Positions 23,926 to 29,895 of a stretch of DNA of 64,000 bases are shown here, piece after piece (the stretch's first letter is position 1; each line of letters begins with the position of its first letter). The DNA comes from Rachycentron canadum (lineage: Eukaryota > Chordata > Actinopteri > Carangiformes > Rachycentridae): NCBI GenBank assembly GCA_038496675.1, contig CM076669.1, positions 5,392,671 through 5,456,670 of the forward strand, written 5' to 3'. The notes under the pieces were generated by a model, which saw nothing but the letters and a program-made list of their open reading frames with translations, was not told where the DNA came from and did not search any database. Made by a program: the position numbers and the translations under genes.

Positions 23926-26115
23926 AGCCTACAGAAACGCAGTGGAGATGACGCAGTACGGTGTGAAAAACAACACCACCTTCCTGGAGTGTCTGCCCAA
24001 GTCTCCCCAGGCCTCTATTCGCTGGCTCATCCAGAGGGACAATGACAGAAGGAAAGAGGTCAGTTTGACATTTAGAGAGGTCAAAGGTCAATATCGCAGC
24101 CCACATTTGCTTATATTTAACAATCCAACATGAAGCCAAGGACACAATAGAAATCCCTTGAGCAATAACTGATTAAACGTCTTTTTTGTGTGTGTGTGTG
24201 TATGTGATCCACAGGGAGCTTCTCGCATCATTAAATATTTCATCAAACATTAAACATGTCATAGCAATCAAATGAGTTCACACGCTTGATCAGGACTTGT
24301 ATCGCCTGAGGAATGACACAGTGAACATTTATTGGCAGCCGAGCATCATAATGAGCAGTGATACAGATCAAACGTGATATGTACTTTGACTAATGAATGG
24401 ATTCTCTGTGGGGAAACATTTTCCAAATATTTGACACTCCTTAAACGGTGAGCGCACTTTGAAAGGTTCTGAAAGATTTAATAAAGCGAGGCGAGAGAGC
24501 ACCTGCATGACAAAGACACATCTTTTATAGATTTAGCTCTCACCTCCGTGTGGAGCAGACAGAGTAATGGCCATTTTATAGCCATTTCTTTATAAAAATA
24601 GATGTTGGCCTTTAAAATAAATCACGTCAGTTTTATGCCGTGTAATCATTTGTCTTTTCCAAACTAAAACCAGTCTAATTTTAATCCACAAAATGTGTGA
24701 TACAGTGTTTTGAATGAAAGCAACTGAACAGTGTGATAGTTGTTTTAAACACCAGGATTAATGTATCTGCCTTTTGTCTGAATGAATTATTAAGTTGAAA
24801 ACTTTTTATTTATTCTGTCAAGCATAGCTGCACAGGCTTGTAAAACAGCACAGATTAATATCACCCAAATCCAGAAATACAGGGAATACATTGCTTGCAT
24901 AATCAAATTTTTAGATTTTCATGTCATCACCAAGTGTCAGTTTCTTTCATGACCACCACTTCAGTTTACACTTTAAGTCCAATTTATTTATTGAATTGAC
25001 TGAACACTTTGACTGGCAGTAATTCAGTCACTTCTGTTTTGACGGCCACTTTAAACTTTTCACCATTTAAAATCTTTCAACTGCAAATTTTCAGCAGAGA
25101 AGTACATCAGTACAGGTCTGTAAATTTGGCCATTTCTACTTTCTAGTGACCTGCAAGAGAAATTTTCCACAAACTTATGGAGTCCCATTTTTGTCAGTAT
25201 AAATAAATGCAGCTATGAAATAAATACTCGGTAATAAGTGTAATAATAAATATAGCAGTTTGGTGGCATAACATATGGTTAAGGGCATTAATATTGCCTC
25301 AAACACAAACAGAATTGTGGCAGATTAAAAGAAAAACCAATATAATGTGTTATCAAGGAGCCACATTAGCCCCTAGAACAGCTTCATTGCTCCTTGGCTT
25401 ATTCTTAAATCCTAATGAGTGGATAGAAAACATTGATCCAAACACATATTGCTTCACTAAGTGAGTTGATGATTAAGAAGGTGAACGATATTGAACTTGT
25501 TGCTCTAAAATCACCCATTTGGTGTCGTTCATTTATTATGTGCTTTCACTCATTTACTCAGATTTTTCCTATCATTTGTCATAGTCTTTATACCAAATTT
25601 AACTTTGAATGTATAACTGGTTCTCTGGTCCAATTCTTTGCAACAAATAATGTGGATGAGATTATGACACAAGCAAACTGTGCCAACTGCAGGTGAAGCT
25701 GAGTGAGCGTGTCCTCTCCACGGAGCACGGCCTCCTGATCCGCTCCGTCCAGCTGTCCGACCAGGGCCTTTACTACTGCCTGACTACCGAAAATGGCTTC
25801 AAGCGCACCGTCGCCAAGATCCGCCTGCGCGTGCTGAGCGAGGCTATGGTGAGCATGCTGACAGACAAACAGCGGTCGCCGTGGGCGTGGGCCAGCTCTT
25901 TGCACCCAAAGGTCCTGTTGGCAGCCTTCAGTCCTGCAGAGAGCCTGGCCGTACAGCAGTACTGCAAAGAGAGGAAGCAGCTCCAGAACCTCCAGCAGAG
26001 GCAGCAGCAGCAGCCACAGCCACCGGGACCTCTGAGGGGGGATCTGGCCAAACTGAAGCCCCTGCTGGACCGGAGTAAGAGCCGCAACCGGCGGAATCAC
26101 CTCGCAGAGGTGTGA
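6870..26115 (+). CDS. sema3c: semaphorin 3C, 3' sixteen coding exons (5' end outside window)
   Basis: Secreted class 3 semaphorin, a guidance cue that signals through neuropilin/plexin receptors in axon guidance, neural crest migration and vascular development. Joined exons: 6870-7030, 7730-7792, 11224-11343, 13246-13336, 14758-14877, 15026-15168, 15256-15370, 15927-15996, 18079-18223, 18840-19062, 20406-20494, 21457-21498, 21737-21894, 22812-22879, 23928-24058, 25693-26115. All junctions are GT-AG and phases agree, giving 720 residues (the first codon is split) and a TGA stop. Seen: Sema domain (about 1-465), cysteine-rich PSI (cysteines 480-505, CADCCLARDPYCAWDG), furin-type RRSRR at 514-518, Ig domain with Cys558 and Cys609, single Cys671 expected for interchain dimerisation, and basic tail KSRNRR at 709-714. 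The many near-identical blocks fit SEMA3C better than other class 3 paralogues. Human SEMA3C has about 750 residues, so only the signal peptide and some 30 residues are missing. Confidence 0.95.
7031..7729 (+). other. sema3c intron between w1 and w2
   Basis: About 0.7 kb with no coding signal; ends in a (GTTT)n tract at 7693-7720 directly before the acceptor. Confidence 0.8.
7730..7792 (+). CDS. sema3c: sema3c exon w2: 21 codons of Sema domain
   Basis: Preceded by a (GTTT)n tract and CACCACCAG, followed by GTAAGA. It encodes VFWPAS through the conserved MAGKDPT, the usual small second Sema exon. Both ends are phase 0. Confidence 0.93.
7922..8185 (+). repeat. dispersed teleost repeat, degenerate copy
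   Basis: Starts with CCATAGACTGTAAATACAGATGG and GTAGCCTCCGTGACGTCACC and later has AGTTACAGTTTCTGGCACTTT. I recall these blocks from a high-copy fish repeat. No TSD identified; a genome self-search would settle its ends. Confidence 0.5.
10737..11084 (+). repeat. dispersed repeat family B, copy 1
   Basis: Runs from AAAGGACCTATATGTAAG to CAGCTCCTTTAA. The core TTAGCATGCTAACCAGCTAG-like block (TTAACATGCTAACCAGCTAG here) and a GAGTCACTGTAGTGTCCAGTC block recur in a second copy near 41060, showing a dispersed family. Confidence 0.6.
11224..11343 (+). CDS. sema3c: sema3c exon w3: 40 codons of Sema domain
   Basis: Encodes HGCGNF through INRGRRPE, with the conserved CGSGAYSPVC cysteine pair. The donor GTGGGC is weak but keeps phase 0 with the next exon; the length of 40 codons equals the human exon. 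Confidence 0.93.
11344..13245 (+). other. sema3c intron between w3 and w4
   Basis: 1.9 kb without coding signal. It contains an exact 20-bp tandem duplication (11622-11661) and a T-rich tract at 12114-12141. Confidence 0.8.
11622..11661 (+). repeat. exact 20-bp tandem duplication
   Basis: The unit CTACAAGAAGAGCAACATCA occurs twice with no spacer or mismatch, inside a sema3c intron. Confidence 0.9.
13246..13336 (+). CDS. sema3c: sema3c exon w4: Sema domain
   Basis: Acceptor TTCTGTGACAG, donor GTAGGT; ends with one base of a split Asn codon. Encodes EQVFHIDSRTESGKGRCSF and following residues. The residue before ESGKGRC is Thr, where I recall Cys in human SEMA3C. Confidence 0.92.
13337..14757 (+). 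other. sema3c intron between w4 and w5
   Basis: 1.4 kb without coding signal. It includes a G-rich stretch (14176-14218), a DR1-like AGGTCAAAGTTCA at 14251-14263, and the long TG tract with an assembly gap just before exon w5. Confidence 0.8.
14541..14740 (+). repeat. (TG)n microsatellite with 41-N assembly gap
   Basis: Pure TG dinucleotides interrupted by Ns at 14621-14661; true length unknown. It ends 17 bases before the acceptor of sema3c exon w5. Confidence 0.98.
14758..14877 (+). CDS. sema3c: sema3c exon w5: Sema domain, flanked by TG and CA tracts
   Basis: Encodes QELFSGMYIDFMGTDAAI through DQHNSKWLS, almost identical to the family. It is 120 nt with split codons of the same phase at both ends, so skipping would keep the frame. 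The acceptor lies 17 bases after a roughly 200-bp TG tract, and a CA tract starts 5 bases past the donor. Confidence 0.94.
14883..14911 (+). repeat. (CA)n tract just after the exon w5 donor
   Basis: CACACACAGACGCACACA and further CA units begin 5 bases past the exon end. In the transcript this is complementary to the TG tract before the exon. Confidence 0.95.
15026..15168 (+). CDS. sema3c: sema3c exon w6: Sema domain
   Basis: Encodes EPIFIDAQLIPDGTDPND through MVARVCP, matching the family's PDGTDPND and YFFF blocks. The upstream intron is only 148 bases; donor GTAAGC. Confidence 0.94.
15256..15370 (+). CDS. sema3c: sema3c exon w7: Sema domain
   Basis: Encodes NDIGGQRSLVNKWTTFLKAR through HFDEL, the LVNKWTTFLKAR block typical of class 3 semaphorins. 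The preceding intron is just 87 bases; donor GTGAGT. Confidence 0.94.
15371..15926 (+). other. sema3c intron between w7 and w8
   Basis: 0.56 kb with no coding signal or recognisable repeat. Confidence 0.8.
15927..15996 (+). CDS. sema3c: sema3c exon w8: Sema domain, 70 nt
   Basis: Encodes ENVFLLETDQPKGLLVFGVF and ends inside a Ser codon (AG/C) before GTAAGA. Split codons match both neighbours. Confidence 0.92.
15997..18078 (+). other. sema3c intron between w8 and w9
   Basis: 2.1 kb without coding signal. Its middle part is AT-rich; 17170-17620 looks like a degenerate transposon end. Confidence 0.8.
17170..17620 (+). repeat. possible degenerate retroelement fragment
   Basis: C/T-rich sequence with CCTGTTCCCTGTTTCCTCATT, CTTGTCAGATCATCTGC and a terminal ATCAATTAAAGCTGCACTGA block, which I recall from fish retroelement ends. 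The boundaries are approximate and the class is uncertain. Confidence 0.4.
18079..18223 (+). CDS. sema3c: sema3c exon w9: Sema domain
   Basis: Encodes SVFKGSAVCVYNMADI through QGRIPYPRPGT, a signature of class 3 semaphorins. Acceptor TTTCCTCAG, donor GTGAGT. Confidence 0.95.
18224..18839 (+). other. sema3c intron between w9 and w10
   Basis: 0.6 kb of AT-rich sequence with no coding signal. Confidence 0.8.
18840..19062 (+). CDS. sema3c: sema3c exon w10: Sema domain, longest Sema exon
   Basis: Encodes CPGGAFTPDI, the TTKEFPDDVVTFVRNHP block and VLFLGT. Acceptor TTTCTCCAG, donor GTAAGA; ends with one base of a split codon. Confidence 0.95.
19063..20405 (+). other. sema3c intron between w10 and w11
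   Basis: 1.3 kb with no coding signal. It ends in a short (GT)n tract (20354-20368) and carries an extra AG 30 bases before the chosen acceptor. Confidence 0.8.
20406..20494 (+). CDS. sema3c: sema3c exon w11: Sema domain
   Basis: Encodes DKGTIQKVIVLPSN through LILEELEVFK. The chosen acceptor CCCCCCAG (20404-20405) gives the family's length; another AG at 20374-20375 would add ten in-frame residues. The donor AAG/GTCTGC is weak. Confidence 0.92.
20495..21456 (+). other. sema3c intron between w11 and the w12 microexon
   Basis: 1 kb without coding signal; most of its second half is a dispersed repeat (about 20985-21379). Confidence 0.8.
20985..21379 (+). repeat. dispersed teleost repeat, degenerate copy
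   Basis: Contains AATTAATGGATAATGGCCTG, AAGCTAAGAATGAGTCCTCTTATCTAC and a terminal CCTACACACAGGTCCTTTAA, blocks I recall from a common fish repeat. The ends are approximate. Confidence 0.5.
21457..21498 (+). CDS. sema3c: sema3c exon w12: 42-nt microexon
   Basis: A 14-codon exon, NQAPVTNLRISSKK, between TTACTTTTCAG and GTAAGT. It fits the position and length of the small exon before the PSI domain in SEMA3 genes (compare NHAPITTMKISSKK), and keeps phase 0 at both ends. Found only by matching the family, as it is too short for an ORF search. Confidence 0.9.
21737..21894 (+). CDS. sema3c: sema3c exon w13: PSI domain
   Basis: Encodes QQLYVSSEYGVSQVSLHRC followed by the cysteine-rich PSI module CADCCLARDPYCAWDG. 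Acceptor TTTGCAG, donor GTACAC; ends two bases into an Arg codon of the furin site. Confidence 0.95.
21895..22811 (+). other. sema3c intron between w13 and w14
   Basis: 0.9 kb without coding signal, ending in a run of T that serves as the polypyrimidine tract. Confidence 0.8.
22772..22809 (+). repeat. T homopolymer at the exon w14 acceptor
   Basis: About 38 consecutive T directly before AG. Such runs vary in length and are error-prone in sequencing. Confidence 0.95.
22812..22879 (+). CDS. sema3c: sema3c exon w14: furin site linker
   Basis: Encodes RRSRRQDIMHGNPLTQCRG and the start of the Ig region. RSRR followed by Gln is a furin-type processing site, as in class 3 semaphorins. The acceptor tract is an uninterrupted run of about 38 T; the donor is GTAATA. 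Confidence 0.93.
22880..23927 (+). other. sema3c intron between w14 and w15
   Basis: 1 kb with no coding signal; ends in (GT)n at 23895-23921 before the acceptor. 23480-23640 is rich in TAAT/ATTA cores but nothing more can be said. Confidence 0.8.
23928..24058 (+). CDS. sema3c: sema3c exon w15: Ig domain, first half
   Basis: Encodes AYRNAVEMTQYGVKNNTTF, the first Ig cysteine in FLEC, and WLIQRDNDRRKE. Its acceptor follows a (GT)n tract ending in GTTACAG; donor GTCAGT. Confidence 0.94.
24059..25692 (+). other. sema3c intron between w15 and w16
   Basis: 1.6 kb of AT-rich sequence with no coding signal. It carries an exact DR1 nuclear-receptor motif at 24078-24090, 20 bases past the donor. Confidence 0.8.
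24078..24090 (+). promoter_or_regulatory. exact DR1 motif (AGGTCA A AGGTCA)
   Basis: Two perfect AGGTCA half-sites one base apart, the consensus for RXR heterodimers (including PPAR) and HNF4-type receptors. Binding is not shown by sequence alone. Confidence 0.4.
25693..26115 (+). CDS. sema3c: sema3c exon w16: Ig second half, basic tail, stop
   Basis: Encodes VKLSERVLSTEHGLLIRSVQ, the second Ig cysteine in YYC, Cys671 for dimerisation, a Gln-rich stretch coded largely by CAG (25978-26019), then the basic KSRNRR tail and TGA. Several residues present in human SEMA3C between ASS and HPK are missing here. The GTG at the exon start is an internal Val codon, not a start. Confidence 0.95.
   Translation: MKLSERVLSTEHGLLIRSVQLSDQGLYYCLTTENGFKRTVAKIRLRVLSEAMVSMLTDKQRSPWAWASSLHPKVLLAAFSPAESLAVQQYCKERKQLQNLQQRQQQQPQPPGPLRGDLAKLKPLLDRSKSRNRRNHLAEV
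25978..26019 (+). repeat. Gln-rich coding stretch in sema3c exon w16
   Basis: CAG-dominated codons encode QLQNLQQRQQQQPQ between the dimerisation cysteine and the basic tail. Confidence 0.85.
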
Positions 26116-26289
26116 CGCACGGAGCTGGCAGCTACAGACACTGACATGCACACCTTCCTCTAATCCTGTATCCTACCAAGCAGTTACAAATCCTCATTCT
26201 CCAACTCTCATCTCAAACTGCAGAGCACTGTGGATGTACAGTAAGACGAGGAGGTGGGTGTGGGGAGTTTTCATTTGGCAATATCTTTT

Positions 26290-26311
26290 TCTTCTTCTTC
26301 TTCTTCTTCTT
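26290..26311 (+). repeat. (CTT)n microsatellite in the inferred 3' UTR
   Basis: About seven CTT/TTC units after the sema3c stop codon. Confidence 0.9.
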
Positions 26312-27171
26312 GCATGAGGTACTGTGACCAGGTGGCTGTGACATACACTAATACACACGCACAGGCAACCACAAGCCATTCGTTTGTTGTCGCAGTCACA
26401 ACACAAACTGAAGTGGCCCCGTTAGGAGCGCCACTAATAAACAGTGGCCTCTAATAGGCTGATATTGCTCATGATAATACACTTTGAGACGCTACTACGG
26501 TCAAAGAGCTTGTCATATATCATATTAAATATCAGAGGGGCAGTTGCAGCGGTTGGATATTGGCTCACAGTGGATTTGTTCTTTGTGGGGGGAACAAACA
26601 TTGGGGAAGGCAAGTTAACAACATGATTATAAATAGAGGAGATCGTAAAGGGACAAAAGGGAGACAGATGCATGTTTGACAGTGAGCGCTCGCTCCCTTT
26701 ATGCTAAGTGTTATAGTAGCATTTTACTAGATTCAACTCACGTTTGATTCTTAATTTTAAACTAACAAAATTCTCTCTATTCAGTGAAAACTGCAAAGGT
26801 CAATGGGCACATGTAGGTTGACAGCCTCACACTACTGTCTACAATAGCACTGTTCATACAAAGCACAGATGGCAAGTGGCCCAAATAAAGTGTTATATTA
26901 CAGTGCTGTAAATTAAAGATTTATTCGTTCAAAGACCAAACGTTACACTCAAAGCTGATATTATTGAAACAAAAATAGTAGTAAGATACTGAGTAGTGTG
27001 AGTTGTTGCACACACGTGATCTGACCTGTATTTATACCTATTACTCAGACATACATGTACGAGAATGTGCCTCACTGTAATTCAGCTGCATATTGTATCT
27101 GTATCCTAATTCTCTTTATCTAGCACAGACGCATGTTTCTAAAAAATTCATCAGTAATGTAGAGGTTGCTG

Positions 27172-27616
27172 AAAGGGATAGTCTGAGATTTTGGGAAATA
27201 AGCTTATTTCCTTGTACAGAGATAGATGAGAAGATTAGTACCACTCTTAGTCACTAATTGTAATGCTGGATCCAGCAGGTAGTTATCTTAGCTTAGCACA
27301 GAGACAGGGGGAAACAGTTAGCCTGGCTCAGTCTAAAGATTTTTTTCAAAATGATGTGTTTAAAAAGAAAAACGAGATTTTAATGTTTATTGACTGAGCA
27401 CAGTAACCCCCTGTAAAGTGTTACTGTCAATTAAGAGAGCCTGCCCCCCACCCCACCCCCTCATTTTCAGTCTTTATGCTAAGCTAAGCTAACTAGCTGC
27501 TGGCTGCTTTTTGATTATACGGTACAGGCATGAGAGTGGTATCAATCTTTTTTAATTTAACCCACAGGAAGAAAGCAAATAAGATTATTTCACAAATTGG
27601 CAATTTACTCCTTTAA
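27172..27616 (+). repeat. inverted-repeat element, family A copy 1
   Basis: Begins AAAGGGATAGTCTGAGATTTTGG and ends with the degenerate inverse (GGCAATTTACTCCTTT), giving terminal inverted repeats of about 38 bp. Inside are CAGTCTTTATGCTAAGCTAA and GAGAGTGGTATCAATCTT, hallmarks of a very common fish non-autonomous (MITE-like) element. It lies inside the inferred sema3c 3' UTR. Confidence 0.75.
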
Positions 27617-28119
27617 TCCTTGCCAGGGCTCAATTTGAGTAAACAAACTAGCAAATATGCAGATTTTAGTTTTTGCCTTCAGGTGCAATAAATAATGGAT
27701 GTTAGTGTAAAACCTGGAAATATAGTTTACAATGACAATTTCCTTCGTTGGATCTTCATTTTTTTTAAGTCTGCACTGCAAAATGGACATACTTTTAACT
27801 CAGAAGTAGTAACTGTCAGCGATAGTCAGTGAGATAAACCATTTAACATATGTGAATAGACTTTTTTTTTCAGAAGCGTAGTTAATGTAGATAGAGTATT
27901 TGTTGCTTGTGTACAGAGAATTTCTTTTTTGTTTCATCCTTTTAATTTAATGTGCCAAGTTCTGTGAAAATGTGTTTTTATTGTGTATATAAATTCAAAC
28001 TCTTTCACCAACTAACTCTGACTGTATCTGCAAATTGCAGAGACATACAGTATTATTTTCATTTTGAGAAAAGACTTTCTAATTGTACCTTCCCTCGTAC
28101 AGATCTCTGCCCCATGTTT

Positions 28120-28125
28120 AATAAA
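28120..28125 (+). terminator. candidate sema3c poly(A) signal
   Basis: Canonical AATAAA in an ATGTTTAATAAAACTG context with a GTGTG run just downstream. A second AATAAA at 28217-28222 is the alternative. Confidence 0.5.
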
Positions 28126-28140
28126 ACTGTGTGACCAGCA

Positions 28141-29335
28141 TCATGCCAACATCAACTCAGTGTAATTTCAGTGTTATGAAACATGTATTTCTATTTATTA
28201 ATGTCATGATAGCCTGAATAAATCTGTTCAGATGAATCTCATTTGAAAAACACATTGTATTGTCAGACTATTTTATTAGTCTAACAAATGTGAACTCTGT
28301 TCTTTTACTGGCCATCTCATCAAGTCTACATTATAGATTATAGATACCATGGTATAGCACATCTTGCTACATATATGATAATGTTCTTTTTATATTACTT
28401 TAAACGAATAGTTTGACTCTTGACTCTCTGGGAGATATGCTTATTTGCTCTCTTGCCACAAGTTAAGCAAAAATATTGATACCACACTCAGGTCTGTGCA
28501 GTAAATATGAAGCTGCAGGAAGCAGCTGTTTAGCTTAGCATACCACAAAGAATGGAAACAAAGGGAAATGGCTTGGTTCTGCTTTAAAGCAACAAAATTA
28601 AAATCTACATCTCAAAGGTTTGTGCAGGAGATTCGAGCCTGCCTAGATGTTGAAACTGTCTTTTTGCTAAGATAAGATAAGCCACTGGAATTTGTCATGT
28701 AGACATTAGAGTGCTTACTTTCATTTAACTAAGAAAGCAAACAAGCGTATTTTGGAAACTGTCAAACTATTCTCATTAACTGAAGAAATTCTGATATCTC
28801 GGAACATGTTTAATATGCGGTAGCTTAACAGCTCTGCATTTCAAAAAGTGCACAGTGCAATAGATACCCCAAGATTGTACATCCTCAGTAAGAGGAGTAA
28901 AACTAGTCTGTTTTGACTTCAATGAAACACTCCTTTATATATGTGAAATATAAGATTGAGACCATACAGTAGAATCAAAGACACCCAGGAGGCAGCTCAC
29001 GGTCATTTAAACCCTATAAAACCGAAGAAAGGTCTCCTGCTGGGCAGAAATACTGTTTTCTCACCAAACAAACCCAAGTACCATTCATAACCTTAGTATA
29101 ATCATTCCCCAGCCCATTCTTATTACTCGTTTTGATTTATGGGCCACTCAAGGTAAAGAGGAAACTGAATAATTTTGCTTCAACGTGCACAATGGAGAGT
29201 TTTGTTTCAGCAGCAGCGGGACAGTCTGAGCTGTATTTTAGGCCGTGGGGGATGTAGACCAGTTTTGATAGCCTGGTGCGGGAAAAGAACAATCCAATAC
29301 TGGGAATAGGACACCCAATGAAAATTCACTTTTTC
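28141..29335. other. intergenic stretch between convergent sema3c and cd36
   Basis: About 1.2 kb between the inferred poly(A) sites. No coding signal; 28401-28779 is a family A repeat and the rest is AT-rich unique-looking sequence. Confidence 0.55.
28401..28779 (+). repeat. inverted-repeat element, family A copy 2
   Basis: TAAACGAATAGTTTGACTCTTG at one end and GTATTTTGGAAACTGTCAAACTATTC at the other are inverted. The inside has the family's TTGATACCACACTCAGGTCTG and AGCTGTTTAGCTTAGCATA blocks. Confidence 0.7.
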
Positions 29336-29724
29336 AGCTTTTATTCATTTTCAAGACACCGGTTCAGCAAAGGATATGAACATTTGTGCAAGATGAGATT
29401 CATTTATTCATTTCTTTTATGGGATGTCAACCAAATCCAGTTCTCCTCTGTGTGGATTTATTAACCTGACGTTAAAAGGAGTCTCTAGAAATACCTGATT
29501 GAGTTAATGTTACAGTGTTAGCATTTAAAATAATACTTGGCAAAATAATTCAGCTCTTGAGCTTTACAAAATCACAGTTTCCCCCCTTGTATCAAAGGAA
29601 GTATGACATTATAAATAACATTAAAATTACAAAAAAGTGCAAGTCTATATCCAAAAGGTTTGATGTCTCAAAGCAGCTTAAATGCACTGTGCCCACAACT
29701 TACACACAACAGACAGTGATTCAT
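29336..29724 (-). other. cd36: inferred cd36 3' UTR
   Basis: No gene visible. On the minus strand AATAAA occurs at 29457-29462, 29403-29408 and 29340-29345, giving a 3' UTR of about 270-390 bases depending on which is used. Confidence 0.45.
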
Positions 29725-29895
29725 TCACGCAATAGTGCTATCTTTCCTCCTCACCATACAATAACAGATGAGACACAGTAAGAAAATGGCCACACCTGTG
29801 CCCAGCAGCGCATGCTGTATCGTCTCCAACAACTTGATTCGGGAGAAGAGCTCCTCTTTAAACATGTCTGCTGTTTCGTCATCCAACGTAGCAGT
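29725..29895 (-). CDS. cd36: cd36 coding exon 12: C-terminal membrane segment and stop
   Basis: Encodes TATLDDETADMFKEELFSRI, a hydrophobic segment ALLGTGVAIFLLCLICYC and the tail MVRRKDSTIA, then TGA. Cysteines at the cytosolic border resemble the palmitoylated cysteines of mammalian CD36. Confidence 0.93.
   Translation of the reverse strand, partial: TATLDDETADMFKEELFSRIKLLETIQHALLGTGVAIFLLCLICYCMVRRKDSTIA

Larger units (their letters stand above)
26116..28140 (+). other. sema3c: inferred sema3c 3' UTR
   Basis: No gene is supported here. AT-rich sequence runs from the stop codon to an AATAAA at 28120-28125; another AATAAA at 28217-28222 could extend it, and earlier ones lie at 26436 and 26884. 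It holds a (CTT)n tract, a Pumilio-type TGTATATA at 27984-27991, and a 445-bp dispersed repeat at 27172-27616. The end is inferred from the signals alone. Confidence 0.5.

Noticed and set aside
25588..26151. 187-codon open frame on the minus strand
   Set aside because: It is the antisense of sema3c exon w16; its length comes from the GC-rich codons of that exon, and no family similarity is seen.
27168..28780. Possible host-derived hairpin RNA genes
   Set aside because: The inverted symmetry is explained by the ends of a dispersed MITE-like family.
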